The position numbers and the translations under genes are program-made. The notes beneath the pieces are model-generated. The model ran no database searches and was not told the DNA's origin. It was given only the letters and a program-made list of their open reading frames with translations. A stretch of 64,000 nt of DNA from Bog-473 sp963738135 (GTDB lineage: Bacteria; Actinomycetota; Acidimicrobiia; Acidimicrobiales; RAAP-2), in contig CAVTVK010000001.1 in assembly GCA_963738135.1 (NCBI GenBank), positions 62,001 through 126,000 on the forward strand. Direction: 5' to 3'. Positions 33,495 to 45,279 of this stretch are shown here, piece by piece (within the stretch, counting starts at the first letter, position 1; every line of letters starts with the position of its first letter).

Positions 33495-35521
33495 CGATCC
33501 CCAGCCTTCCGCCCCACAGCCTGCCCCACCTCGGGCTGTTGCCCCGCAGCCTGTCCCGTCTCAGCCTGTCCCGTCTCAGCCTGTCCCACCTCAGCCTGTT
33601 GCCCGGCAGCCTGTCGACCTGCACCTTGCCGTCCAGGAGCCCCCCGCCGGACAGCATTGCGCCCACCGAGCGTGTGCGTGGCCTCGTAGACGGCGAGTCC
33701 GACCTCATCGGGCAACCAGGACCGGGACAGCAGCTCCTCCAGCGAGGCCGCCCGCACGGCGTTCACCCCGCCCATCTCCTTGACCAGGCGCGCCTTGCGG
33801 GCAGGCCCCAGCCCGGGGATGTCATCGAGAACACTCCTGGTCATGCGCTTGCCCCGGCGCTCCCGGTGGAAGGTGATGGCGAAGCGGTGCGCCTCGTCGC
33901 GCAGCCGCTGCAGGAGGTAGAGGGCGTCGGAGCCCCGGCGCAGCCGCACCGGGTCCGGCGAGCCTGGGCGGTAGACCTCCTCGAACTGCTTGGCCAGGGA
34001 GGCCAGCTCCACCTCGTCCTCGAGACCCAGCTCGCGCACGACCCGCTCGGCCACCCCGAGCTGACCCTTGCCGCCGTCGACGACGATCAGATTGGGGCGG
34101 TAGGCGAAGCGGCGCGGCCGCCCGTCCGCCGGCACCGCGTCCGGCTGTTTCAGGGCGGTCAGCCGACGCGTCAACACCTCTTCCATGGCGGCGTAGTCGT
34201 CGTTGCCGGCGACGGACTTGACCTTGAAGCGCCGGTAGTCGGACCGCTTGGAGAGCCCGTCCTCGAAGACGACCATGGAGCCCACGTAGTCGGTCCCCTG
34301 CAGGTGGCTCATGTCGTAACACTCGATGCGCAGTGGCGCCTCGCGCAGCGACAGCGCCGACTGCAGCTCGGTCAGGGCTTTCGAGCGTGCGTTGTGGTCG
34401 GCCGCCCGGCGCAACCGGTGCCGGGCCAGGTCCTCGCCGGCCGAACGCGTGACCGTGTCCTGCAGGGCGCGCTTGGCGCCGCGCTGGGGCACCGCGATCT
34501 CCACCGGACCGCCTCGGATGGTGTGCAGCCAACTCTGCAGCAGCGTGCGGTCGGCCGGCTCCTCGGGCACCAGCAGGCGCCGCGGCACCTCGGCGCCGTC
34601 GGCCCCGTAGACCTGCGCCACGACCTGCGCCATGAACTCGGGTCCCGAGAGGTCCTCGACCTTCTCGGCGACGAAGCCCCGGTGCCCCACCACGCGGCCC
34701 CGGCGCACCCGGAAGATCTGCACGGAGGCCTCCAGCGGGTCCTCGGCCAGGCCCACGACGTCGAAGTCCTCCGGACGGTCCGAGACCATCTGCTGGGTCT
34801 CGGCCGCCTTGTGCACGGCGACGATCCGGTCGCGGAGCCGGGCCGCCCGCTCGAACTGCAGCTCCTCGCTGGCCGTCAGCATCTCGGCCTCCAGCCGGGC
34901 CAGCACGGGCTCGGTGTCGCCCGAAAGGAAGCCCATCAGGTCCTGCACGTAGCCGTCGTAGGCGGCGTGGTCGACCGCGCCCACGCAGGGGCCCGAGCAA
35001 CGGTCGATGTCGTAGAGCAGGCAGGGGCGCCCCAGCCGCTCGTGCCGGGTGAACTTGGTGTCCGAGCACGTGCGGACCGGGAAGCTTCTGACGAGGAGAT
35101 CGAGCGTGGAGCGGATGGCGCCGGCGTTGCCGTAGGGGCCGAAGTAGCGCACACCCTTGCGCTTGCGCCCACGGACCACGGCCGGGCGGGGCCACTCCTC
35201 GTTGAGGGTGACGGCCAGCCAGGGGTAGCTCTTGTCGTCCTTGAGCCGGACGTTGTAGCGGGGCAGGTGCGCCTGAATGAGCGAGTGCTCGAGAATCAGC
35301 GCGTCGACCTCGCTGTCGACCACCACCCACTCGACGTGGTCGGCCTGGGCCACCATCTGCGCCGTGCGGGGCATGAGCTTGGCCGAGTCCTGCCAGTAGT
35401 TGGGCAGGCGGTGCCGCAGCGACTTGGCCTTGCCCACGTAGAGGACCCGGCCCTCGGCGTCGTAGAACTGGTAGGAGCCCGGGGCGTCCGGGATGGACCC
35501 GGTGGGCGGCCGATACTGCAT
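33491..35521 (-). CDS. uvrC: Excinuclease ABC subunit C
   Basis: 676 residues. The GIY-YIG nuclease domain (about 10-90) is GSYQFYDAEGRVLYVGKAKSLRHRL. Then comes the Cys-rich region CSDTKFTRHERLGRPCLLYDIDRCSGPC, the UVR domain ARLEAEMLTASEELQFERAARLRDRI, the RNase-H-like C-terminal nuclease (LIVVDGGKGQLG; IECYDMSHLQGTDYVGSMVVFEDG) and helix-hairpin-helix motifs (VLDDIPGLGPARKARLVKEMG). The last 40 residues are a Gln/Gly/Glu repeat (GQAETGQAETGQ) absent from typical UvrC. It incises both sides of lesions with UvrB. ATG 35521 is the likely start; GTGs just upstream are possible. First gene of the operon. Confidence 0.95.
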   Translation of the reverse strand: MQYRPPTGSIPDAPGSYQFYDAEGRVLYVGKAKSLRHRLPNYWQDSAKLMPRTAQMVAQADHVEWVVVDSEVDALILEHSLIQAHLPRYNVRLKDDKSYPWLAVTLNEEWPRPAVVRGRKRKGVRYFGPYGNAGAIRSTLDLLVRSFPVRTCSDTKFTRHERLGRPCLLYDIDRCSGPCVGAVDHAAYDGYVQDLMGFLSGDTEPVLARLEAEMLTASEELQFERAARLRDRIVAVHKAAETQQMVSDRPEDFDVVGLAEDPLEASVQIFRVRRGRVVGHRGFVAEKVEDLSGPEFMAQVVAQVYGADGAEVPRRLLVPEEPADRTLLQSWLHTIRGGPVEIAVPQRGAKRALQDTVTRSAGEDLARHRLRRAADHNARSKALTELQSALSLREAPLRIECYDMSHLQGTDYVGSMVVFEDGLSKRSDYRRFKVKSVAGNDDYAAMEEVLTRRLTALKQPDAVPADGRPRRFAYRPNLIVVDGGKGQLGVAERVVRELGLEDEVELASLAKQFEEVYRPGSPDPVRLRRGSDALYLLQRLRDEAHRFAITFHRERRGKRMTRSVLDDIPGLGPARKARLVKEMGGVNAVRAASLEELLSRSWLPDEVGLAVYEATHTLGGRNAVRRGAPGRQGAGRQAAGQQAEVGQAETGQAETGQAAGQQPEVGQAVGRKAGDR
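33531..33625. repeat. 15-bp tandem repeats in the 3' end of uvrC
   Basis: CAGCCTGTCCCGTCT-like units follow one another about five times with variants. They keep the reading frame (five codons each) and code for the (A/T)GQAE-type tail of UvrC, which probably varies in length between strains. Confidence 0.75.
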
Positions 35522-35683
35522 CACGTCCACTCTCGCGCAGCCACTGGTGGGCGGCGTTACACTGTCTGTGCCGGCCTGGTTTCCGGCATACAACCTCGCA
35601 TCGAGGCCGACATACCCGCGGATGGGCGACCAGGCTGTCCCCGCCGGCCATATCGATGCACTCCCGACAAGGGGGCAGACCAG

Positions 35684-36784
35684 ATGCTCAGGCTGCAGAC
35701 GCCACTTCCGGGGCGCTACACGTCCGCAACCGAGGACGAATTGGCTTCCATGATCGGTGCGGCCAAGGCCGCGCTCGGATCCCGGCTGTTCGTGCTCGGC
35801 CACCACTACCAGCGCGACGAGATCATGCGCTGGGCCGATGCCCGGGGCGACTCGTTCGGCTTGTCGCGGCTGGCCGCCGGCCAGACCGAGGCCGAATTCA
35901 TCGTCTTCTGCGGTGTCCACTTCATGGCGGAGTCGGCCGATGTATTGACGGGTGACCACCAGCAGGTGCTGTTGCCCGACCTCAACGCCGGATGCTCCAT
36001 GGCGGACATGGCGGACATCGACCAGGTGGAGGACGCCTGGGACGAGCTGGGCCGCGTGATTGACGTGGACCGGTTGATCCCGGTGACCTACATGAACTCC
36101 GCCGCCGCCCTGAAGGCTTTCGTCGGCCGCCACGGTGGCGCCGTCTGCACCTCGTCCAACGCCCGGGCCGTGCTGACCTGGGCCCTGGAGGCCGGTCGGG
36201 GCGACCGGGTGCTCTTCTTCCCGGACCAGCATCTCGGGCGCAACACCGGCTTCGAGCTCGGGTACGGCGCCGACGACATGCGCGTCTGGAACCCGCGGTT
36301 GGCGCTGGGTGGGCTGTCCGACCGCGAGGTCAAGGAGTCGACGCTGCTGCTGTGGAAGGGGCACTGCTCGGTGCACCAGCGCTTCCGACCGGCGCACGTC
36401 GAGGCCTTCCGTGCCGCGCATCCGGACGGCATCGTCATGGTCCACCCGGAGTGCGCGCACGACGTGGTGGAGGTGGGGGACGTCACGGGATCGACCGACG
36501 CCATCATCCGTGCCGTGGCCGCCGCCCCTGCTGGCTCGGTCATCGGCGTCGCCACCGAGATCCATTTGGTCAACCGGCTCAACAACGAGTCGCCGGACAA
36601 GACCGTCGTCTGCCTCGACCCCCTGGTGTGCCCCTGTTCGACCATGTCACGCATCGACCCCCAGCACTTGGCCTGGGTCCTGGAGGGACTGGTCGAGGGC
36701 GAGGTGCGCAACCGCATCGCCGTCGACCCGGACACGACGGAGTGGGCCAAGGTGGCGCTCGAGCGCATGCTGGCGATCACCTGA
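35684..36784 (+). CDS. nadA: Quinolinate synthase
   Basis: 366 residues. It condenses iminoaspartate and dihydroxyacetone phosphate to quinolinate in NAD synthesis. Conserved 4Fe-4S ligands: Cys in LNAGCSMADM, in HPECAHDVVEVGDVTGST, and in VCPCSTMSRI. FVLGHHYQRDEI and PVTYMNSAAALKAFVGRHGG are substrate-site blocks, and FFPDQHLGRNTGFELG matches long-form NadA. ATG 35684 has GGGGG eight bases upstream. It is divergent from uvrC, with 162 bases between the starts. The usual partners nadB and nadC are not in the window. Confidence 0.95.
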   Translation: MLRLQTPLPGRYTSATEDELASMIGAAKAALGSRLFVLGHHYQRDEIMRWADARGDSFGLSRLAAGQTEAEFIVFCGVHFMAESADVLTGDHQQVLLPDLNAGCSMADMADIDQVEDAWDELGRVIDVDRLIPVTYMNSAAALKAFVGRHGGAVCTSSNARAVLTWALEAGRGDRVLFFPDQHLGRNTGFELGYGADDMRVWNPRLALGGLSDREVKESTLLLWKGHCSVHQRFRPAHVEAFRAAHPDGIVMVHPECAHDVVEVGDVTGSTDAIIRAVAAAPAGSVIGVATEIHLVNRLNNESPDKTVVCLDPLVCPCSTMSRIDPQHLAWVLEGLVEGEVRNRIAVDPDTTEWAKVALERMLAIT

Positions 36785-36808
36785 TCCGCTCGACTGGGCC
36801 TGGCCCGA

Positions 36809-36899
36809 CTGCGTTTGCTTGCGTTTCACTGCGTTTTCGCCGGGGTTTGCCGGGTTTTTGACTGCATTTGCTTGCGTTGGCTGCGTTTGACTGCGTCCG
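36809..36899. promoter_or_regulatory. Helically phased T-tracts (probable bent DNA)
   Basis: Eight short T runs begin at 36814, 36824, 36834, 36846, 36855, 36867, 36877 and 36886, an average spacing of 10.3 bases, embedded in TGCGTTTGCT-like units. Such phasing with the helix repeat bends DNA. The block lies between the nadA stop and the DUF427 gene, about 75 bases before its start. Confidence 0.6.
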
Positions 36900-36962
36900 A
36901 CAGCGTTGAAACGCCGATAGGGTCCCGACGGTCCGGTGCGACGCGAACAGGAGGCATTTGCC

Positions 36963-37727
36963 GTGAGTGACTTTCCCGCCCCACCCGTACCGGTCAATCA
37001 CGTGCAGCCAGTCCCCCGCCGCATCCGGGCCTACTTGGCGGGCCAGGCCGTGGTCGACACGGTCGATGCGCGCTACGTGTGGGAGAACACGTCGTACCCG
37101 CAGTACTACATCCCGCTGGCTGACGTGCGTGCTGACACGCTCATCGACGAGGAACAGGCCATGGAGACCTCGCGGGGCGACGCCCGGCGCTACGGCGTGC
37201 GGGTCGGCGACGTCGACCGGCCCAGCGCGGCCACTGTGCTCACAGCCGCCAAGGTGGAGGGACTGGACGACACGGTCCGCTTCTCGTGGTCGGCATTCGA
37301 TGCCTGGTTCGAGGAGGACGAGCGGATCTTCGTCCACCCGCGCAACCCGTACACGCGTGTCGACGCCCTGCGCTCCAGCCGGCGCCTGCGCGTCGAGTCC
37401 AAGGGCGTCGTGCTGGCCGAGACCTCCTCCCCCGTTCTGTGCTTCGAGACCGGCCTCCCGACGCGGTATTACATCGACCGGACCGATGTCGACTTCACCC
37501 ATCTGGTGCCGTCCGACACCGAGACAGCGTGCCCGTACAAGGGGACCACGAGCGGCTACTGGTCGGCCAACGTCGAGCTGCGGATCCATCCCGACATCGC
37601 CTGGACCTATGACTTCCCCACGCGAGAGCTGCTGCCCATCACCGGCCTGATTGCCTTCTACAACGAGAAGATCGATCTGTTCCTGGACGGGGAGCTGCTG
37701 GAGCGGCCGCACACGCACCTGTCGTAA
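36963..37727 (+). CDS. DUF427-family protein (two tandem domains)
   Basis: A 254-residue cytoplasmic protein. It contains the DUF427 pattern twice: RIRAYLAGQAVVDTVDARYVWE with YPQYYIPLADV (about 20-60), and a second RLRVESKGVVLAETSSPVLCFE with LPTRYYIDRTDVDF (about 145-185), followed by CPYKGTTSGYWSANV and IAWTYDFPTRELLPITGLIAFYNEKIDLFLDG. DUF427 proteins are widespread in Actinobacteria and lack an established function. GTG 36963 follows GGAGG by eight bases. The phased T-tract block lies in its promoter region. Confidence 0.88.
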   Translation: MSDFPAPPVPVNHVQPVPRRIRAYLAGQAVVDTVDARYVWENTSYPQYYIPLADVRADTLIDEEQAMETSRGDARRYGVRVGDVDRPSAATVLTAAKVEGLDDTVRFSWSAFDAWFEEDERIFVHPRNPYTRVDALRSSRRLRVESKGVVLAETSSPVLCFETGLPTRYYIDRTDVDFTHLVPSDTETACPYKGTTSGYWSANVELRIHPDIAWTYDFPTRELLPITGLIAFYNEKIDLFLDGELLERPHTHLS

Positions 37728-37861
37728 CGACGCCGACGTTCTCAATTCGTTTGTGCGCGGGCGCGCCAAAACGCCCCAGGTGTGATGAGTCCGAGATCGC
37801 CGGCGAGAATCAGCCGGGGTGAGGCCGGGGCGGGCTGGGCCGGTCGGGCGGGCCCGCCCCC

Positions 37862-38962
37862 TCAGGCCGCAGTCGGCGGGGGGCGCTGGCGCTGGCGCTG
37901 GTTGCCCGGGCCGCCCTGGGCGCTCGGGCCTTCGCGCTGGTTGCGCAGGCGGTTGTGGAACCCGCAGAGCAACCGCCCGTTCTCCTGGGTGGTCTCTCCG
38001 CCCTGGGCGTAGGTCTCGATGTGGTCGACCTGGCAGTTCTCGGCGGGCTCGTAGCAGTGCGGATGGGTGCAGATGCGGTCGCGTAGCTCGATGGCCCGCC
38101 TGGTCCCACCGGTGAAGAGCCGGGCCCGCACGCTGACGTCGATGCGGTTGCCCAAAGAGAAGATGGCCCGCTCGAAGTAGGCCGAGTCCATCCACGGGTC
38201 GAGGGCCGAGGGTGCGAGCACCGTGGCGTTCTCGAGCTCACAGATGCGGCCGTGCAGGGTCTCGTAGCCGACGAAGACGCTGAAGAGCGGGGCGGGGCGG
38301 ATGCCCTCGGCCGGAGCGCTGGCACTGCGCGTGGCCATTTCGACCAGGGCGTCGGCCCGGCGCTGGCCCGAGGTGCGGGCCAGCTCGTCGATCCGGGCCG
38401 TGCGGCCGAGACGCTCCTTGGCCTCGGCACAGTCGGCCTCGAAGAGGTCGTGCTCCAAGCGGTTGAGCTCGTTGGCCACGATGGCCCCCGAGACCGGGTC
38501 GAGCGTCATCTGGCCCAGCCACATGCCGCTGAAGCTCGACTCCAAAAAGACGTTGCGCGAGGCCTTGCGCTCCTCGTCGGCGGCCTCGGCCCCGTCGGGG
38601 TCGGCCAGCTGCTTCCAATAGGACAGGGCCCGCGAGAAGTCCTCGAAGCCCAAGGCGGCGGCCTGGGCCACCAGCATCTCCTCGTCGCGGGCCATGGCGG
38701 CCTCGGTGCGGTGCCGGCGGGCCGAGGCGATGGCCTGGGCCGCATCGAGCCCGATGGACCCCACACGCCAGGCCTCGGCCACCGCGGGCAGGTGGCGCAA
38801 GGTCCGCCCGAGACGCACCCGGCGCTTGGCCGCCGCCCGCGGCACCCGACAGCGCGACGAGATCCACGAGGCCGCCGTCTTGGCCCCCTCGGCCGCCCAC
38901 TCCTCGCCCACCTCGAAGGCAGCCGTCGCCTCGGTGACGAAGGACTCGAAACGAGACAACAT
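37862..38962 (-). CDS. DUF222/HNH endonuclease-type protein, probably frameshifted near its start
   Basis: 366 residues from ATG 38962. The DUF222 domain covers roughly the first 260 residues (SRCRVPRAAAKRRVRLGRTLRHLPAVAEAW; GMWLGQMTLDPVSGAIVANELNRLE). A C-terminal HNH nuclease site follows (CTHPHCYEPAENCQVDHIETYAQGG, then LLCGFHN), and then a Gln/Arg/Pro tail. These are actinobacterial proteins of the REP13E12-like group, often multicopy. A natural start ATGGAGTTG lies at 39060 and encodes MELTDFAESLEALVALGR, continuing as AENYGDGASIEELHRMLSRF only after a one-base shift near 39005, so the gene may be broken or the base miscalled. Confidence 0.8.
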   Translation of the reverse strand: MLSRFESFVTEATAAFEVGEEWAAEGAKTAASWISSRCRVPRAAAKRRVRLGRTLRHLPAVAEAWRVGSIGLDAAQAIASARRHRTEAAMARDEEMLVAQAAALGFEDFSRALSYWKQLADPDGAEAADEERKASRNVFLESSFSGMWLGQMTLDPVSGAIVANELNRLEHDLFEADCAEAKERLGRTARIDELARTSGQRRADALVEMATRSASAPAEGIRPAPLFSVFVGYETLHGRICELENATVLAPSALDPWMDSAYFERAIFSLGNRIDVSVRARLFTGGTRRAIELRDRICTHPHCYEPAENCQVDHIETYAQGGETTQENGRLLCGFHNRLRNQREGPSAQGGPGNQRQRQRPPPTAA

Positions 38963-39268
38963 GCGGTGCAGTTCCTCGATGGAGGCACCGTCGCCGTAGT
39001 TCTCCGCGCCCGAGCGCCACGAGCGCCTCGAGCGATTCGGCGAAGTCGGTCAACTCCATGGGTCGATGGAAGCACGTGGGTGTCACACATCCGGAGCGCG
39101 AAACGTCTGCAAAATGCACTGACATTTCGTGCACGACGGCGACCGTTCTTCAGGGGGGACTGCGGCATGGGTGGCGCGGTGCGTGCGCGGCGGTGGGCGG
39201 TGTGGTGCTGCGCGCTGTGAGTTGCGTGCGGTGTTGTTGCGCTGGACGGTGCCGACCACGCGGAGACA

Positions 39269-39283
39269 CCGGAACGGTTCCGG
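39269..39283. promoter_or_regulatory. Perfect inverted repeat CCGGAACGGTTCCGG
   Basis: A 15-base perfect dyad (7+1+7) in the 268-base gap between the uvrA stop and the HNH gene. The size suits a dimeric regulator site, but the binding protein is unknown. Otherwise the gap is a G/T-rich stretch with nothing recognised. Confidence 0.35.
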
Positions 39284-39328
39284 TTATGCCGACGCTGTGG
39301 TGCGGATGCGACTGACGAAGTCTGGGCG

Positions 39329-42316
<2,988 letters not shown>

Positions 42317-42345
42317 CCGGTGAGGATACCGGCGCGCTGTGTCAC

Positions 42346-42389
42346 GTCATCCAGGCCCAGGTCACCGCTGTGACGCGGGCCTGGATGAC
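42346..42389 (-). terminator. Nested 44-base hairpin between the secreted-protein gene and uvrA
   Basis: GTCATCCAGGCCC (42346-42358) pairs perfectly with GGGCCTGGATGAC (42377-42389), and inside the loop GTCAC-CGCT-GTGAC forms a second stem. It lies eleven bases beyond the stop of the upstream minus-strand gene and 30 bases before uvrA. A terminator or transcript-stabilising structure is likely; no T run follows. Confidence 0.6.
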
Positions 42390-42399
42390 AGTGCGGGCG

Positions 42400-44697
42400 T
42401 CAGCCGGCGATGCCGACCACCGGCTTGTTGAGGGTCAGGCTGCCGGCCGAGCCGTAGAAGGGGGCGTCCCCGTAGTTGAAGATGCCCCCGTCGGAGGCGG
42501 CCAGCCAGTAGCCCTTGCCGCTCGGGGACGGCGCCAGGCCGACCACCGGCTTGTTGAGGTGGATGCTGCCGGCGGAGCCGTAGAAGAGCGCGTCCCCGTA
42601 GTTGAAGATGCCCCCGTCGGAGGCCACCAGCCAGTAACCCAGCCCGGTCGGCGAAGCCGCCATGCCGACCACGGGCTTGTTGAGGGTCAGGCTGCCCGTC
42701 GAGCCGTAGAACTGGGCGTCGCCGTAGCTGAAGATGCCACCGTCGGAGGCCACCAGCCAGTAGCCCTTGCCGTCCGCCGTGGCGGCCATGCCCACGATGG
42801 GCTTGTTCAGCGGCTGGCCGCCCCGGGACCCGTAGAACTGGGCGTCGCCGTAGCTGAAGATGCCACCGTCGGAGGCCACCAGCCAGTAGCCCTTGCCGTC
42901 CGCCGTGGCGGCCATGCCCACGATGGGCTTGTTCAGCGGCTGGCCGCCCCGGGAGCCGAAGAACCCGGCGTCGCCGTAGCTGAAGATGCCGCCGTCCGTG
43001 GCCACCAGCCAGTAGCCGCCCGACGCAGGCGTGGGTGCCATGCCGACCACGGGCGCGTTGAGGTGCAGCGAGCCGGCGGACCCGTGGAAGGGTGCGTTGC
43101 CGTAGTTGAAGATGCCGCCGTCACTGGCGTCCATCCAGTAGCCCTGGGTGCCGGTGTACGTATCGAGGAAGCCCTGCCTGTGCGCAGGCGTTGCGTTGTC
43201 GACATAGATGCCGGCGATGGAGCAGGCCACGTCCGAGTAGCAGCCGGCCGTGCGCCCCTCGGAGACGACCCCGCTGGGGGCCCCGGTGACGTTCGACGGG
43301 ACCGGTGCGACCATCGCGCTCCAGCCCCCGACGCCCAGGGAGTCGACGAACGCCGTGGCGTTGCCCGGCCCGGCGCCGTAGGTCCCGACGACGAGGCACG
43401 AGACGGGGGTCGAGCAGGCGACCTCGTTGAGGTTGGTCTCCAGGCCCGATCCGGTGTTGGCGTCGGCGGGGACGGGCGCGCGCGTCGCCGTCCAGCTGCC
43501 GTTCGAGAGCGTGTCGATGAGCCCGGCCGTTCCGGTTGGCGTCCCTGTCTCGTACAGGCCCACGCCGACGCACGAGGAAGGTGACGCACAGGACACGGCC
43601 GTGAGTTGGCCGCCGCCGCCGGCGGTGGCGTCCGAGGGCATGGGCGCCTCGATCCCCGTCCAGGCGCTTCCGTTCCAGGTGTTCACGAGCGGCCCTCCGC
43701 CGCCGCCCTGGATCTCATAGCTCCCCACCGCGACACAGCTCGAGGCGGACCCGCACACGACCTGGATGTCGACGGTGAAGCTGGAGCCCGTGGCGGCGTT
43801 CGCCGGCACGGGCGCACGGGTGGCGGTCCAAGTCCCGTTGGCCAGGGTCTCCAACAGGCCGGCGTTGCCGCCGGTGCTGTTGTACTGGCCGGACGCGGCG
43901 CAGTTCCCCGGGGTGGCGCAGGACACGCCGAAGAGCAGCGAGGTGCCCCCGCTGGAATCAGACGGCAGCGGCGCCGCGGCGGCGCTCCACGTGGTCCCGG
44001 CCAGCGTGGTGATATAAGCCGCAGTGGTCCCCCCGGTCGTGGTGTACTGACCCACCGCGACGCATGACGAGGGCGATGCGCACGACACCGAGTAGAGGTA
44101 CCCGTTGGGGTTGGTGACAGAGGTGTCGGTCGCCGAGTCGGCCGGCAGGGCGCCTTCCTGCGAGGACCAGGCGCCGTTGGAGAAGGTGTCGACGACGGGC
44201 TGCAGGAAGCCGCCGGCGTCCTTGTACTGCCCCACCGCCACACAGAACGACGCCGTGGGACAGGAGACGGCCCGACAAGGCGCATCGAAGCCGCAATTCC
44301 GCGACCCGAACCAGAAGCCCTGGTTGGCGCCCGTGCCGGCGTTGGCGGGCTGCGGAGCCTCGGTGTCGGTCCACGTGGTGCCGCTCTGGGTCTCGATCAG
44401 GCCCCAAGGATTGCCGCTCGTGTCGTCGTACCACCCCACGGTGACGCAGCCGTTGGCGGCGGGGCACGTCGTGGTGGCGGTGTACACGTTGGGGTCGGTG
44501 GACCCGGTGCCGGCGTCGGCGGGCAAGGGGGCCTCGGTCGTGGTCCAGCCCTGAGCCGGCGGCGTCACGGCGCCCGCCGGTGCCTGCGGCCCGAGAGCCC
44601 CCATCACACTCGTGAGCACCAGGCCGACGGCGACAGCAGCCATCGGGATCCCGGCGAGACGACGTCGGAGAGCGTGACGGGCGCGGCGTGTGGGCAT
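42400..44697 (-). CDS. Large secreted repeat protein (SCASPSSCVAVG repeats plus GYWLVASDGG repeats)
   Basis: 765 residues. Signal peptide 1-43 (RLAGIPMAAVAVGLVLTSVMGALG, cleavage after AGAV). About 44-490 hold seven repeats of roughly 60 residues with paired Cys (SCASPSSCVAVGQY, then G-WTATRAPVPANA), a beta-propeller-like spacing with one disulfide per blade. About 495-765 hold six repeats of 46 residues, GYWLVASDGGIFSYGDA-FYGS with LNKPVVGMA. The second repeat type also ends the protein at 1-2503, fused there to Ig-like domains. Probably an extracellular or wall-attached binding protein; no sorting signal seen. ATG 44697 has GGAGG upstream. Confidence 0.85.
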   Translation of the reverse strand: MPTRRARHALRRRLAGIPMAAVAVGLVLTSVMGALGPQAPAGAVTPPAQGWTTTEAPLPADAGTGSTDPNVYTATTTCPAANGCVTVGWYDDTSGNPWGLIETQSGTTWTDTEAPQPANAGTGANQGFWFGSRNCGFDAPCRAVSCPTASFCVAVGQYKDAGGFLQPVVDTFSNGAWSSQEGALPADSATDTSVTNPNGYLYSVSCASPSSCVAVGQYTTTGGTTAAYITTLAGTTWSAAAAPLPSDSSGGTSLLFGVSCATPGNCAASGQYNSTGGNAGLLETLANGTWTATRAPVPANAATGSSFTVDIQVVCGSASSCVAVGSYEIQGGGGGPLVNTWNGSAWTGIEAPMPSDATAGGGGQLTAVSCASPSSCVGVGLYETGTPTGTAGLIDTLSNGSWTATRAPVPADANTGSGLETNLNEVACSTPVSCLVVGTYGAGPGNATAFVDSLGVGGWSAMVAPVPSNVTGAPSGVVSEGRTAGCYSDVACSIAGIYVDNATPAHRQGFLDTYTGTQGYWMDASDGGIFNYGNAPFHGSAGSLHLNAPVVGMAPTPASGGYWLVATDGGIFSYGDAGFFGSRGGQPLNKPIVGMAATADGKGYWLVASDGGIFSYGDAQFYGSRGGQPLNKPIVGMAATADGKGYWLVASDGGIFSYGDAQFYGSTGSLTLNKPVVGMAASPTGLGYWLVASDGGIFNYGDALFYGSAGSIHLNKPVVGLAPSPSGKGYWLAASDGGIFNYGDAPFYGSAGSLTLNKPVVGIAG

Positions 44698-44823
44698 GGG
44701 GGGGCCTCCTGGGGCTCACATGGGGGTGCGGCTGACACTAACGGCCGTCGCGCGGCCGTGCTTGGTTTTGTCGGGCGTTGCGGATGTGCCGCGGCGGCGA
44801 ACCCGGGCCGCGGATCGGCACAC

Positions 44824-45204
44824 CTAGGCGAAGGTCACGTCCTCTTCACCCCAGTAGGCCTCCACGGCGCTGATGAGGCCGTCGTCGGCGATGGTGAACA
44901 CCTCGACCCCCCGGATGTACATGGTGGCGTCGCCGGCGAGGGTCAGCGTGATCTGGAAGCGGATGGCGACCTTGTCCGCCACCGGGTGGACCTCCTCCAC
45001 CGCGAAGGTCATCGTCTCGCAGCCGTCGAAACCCGACTGGATGAAGGCCTTGATCGCCTCCCTGCCCTCGTGCAAGCCGCTCGGGTACGGGTCCATCTGC
45101 ACGGCGTCGGGAGTGAAGAGCGCGGCGTAGGCCTCGGCGTCCTTGGAGCTGACGACGGCGGCATAGCGCTCCATGGCCTGGCGAAGCTGGGCGGTGGTGG
45201 GCAC
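44824..45204 (-). CDS. NTF2-like (SnoaL/ketosteroid isomerase-type) protein
   Basis: A 126-residue single-domain cone-shaped fold. An N-terminal helix (TAQLRQAMERYAAVVSSKDAEAYAALF) is followed by TPDAVQMDPYPSGLHEGREAIKAFI, the usual DP-P-GREAI loop, and closing strands VAIRFQITLTLAG and IRGVEVFTIADDGLISAVEAYW. Members include isomerases, dehydratases and polyketide cyclases; the pocket residues do not allow a choice. ATG 45204 gives a natural N-terminus. It follows uvrB on the same strand after about 75 bases. Confidence 0.82.
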   Translation of the reverse strand: MPTTAQLRQAMERYAAVVSSKDAEAYAALFTPDAVQMDPYPSGLHEGREAIKAFIQSGFDGCETMTFAVEEVHPVADKVAIRFQITLTLAGDATMYIRGVEVFTIADDGLISAVEAYWGEEDVTFA

Positions 45205-45279
45205 GGCGGGAAACGCTAGCCCGGGGCTGGGAGCGGCCCGCGGCCCGCGGCCCGGCCGGGATGGAGGCGTGCCCGCGTC

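Noticed and set aside
33539..36784. A very long open frame on the plus strand running through the uvrC region into nadA
   Set aside because: The part before 35684 is antisense to uvrC and has Arg/His/Gln-rich composition without any domain; only the NadA part is real.
36785..36962. Small protein gene in the nadA-DUF427 gap
   Set aside because: The repeated TGCGTTTGC units give no credible frame with a start signal; better explained as phased T-tracts.
42370..43584. 404-codon plus-strand frame opposite the secreted repeat protein
   Set aside because: Its regular repeats are only the mirror of the repeats coded on the minus strand.
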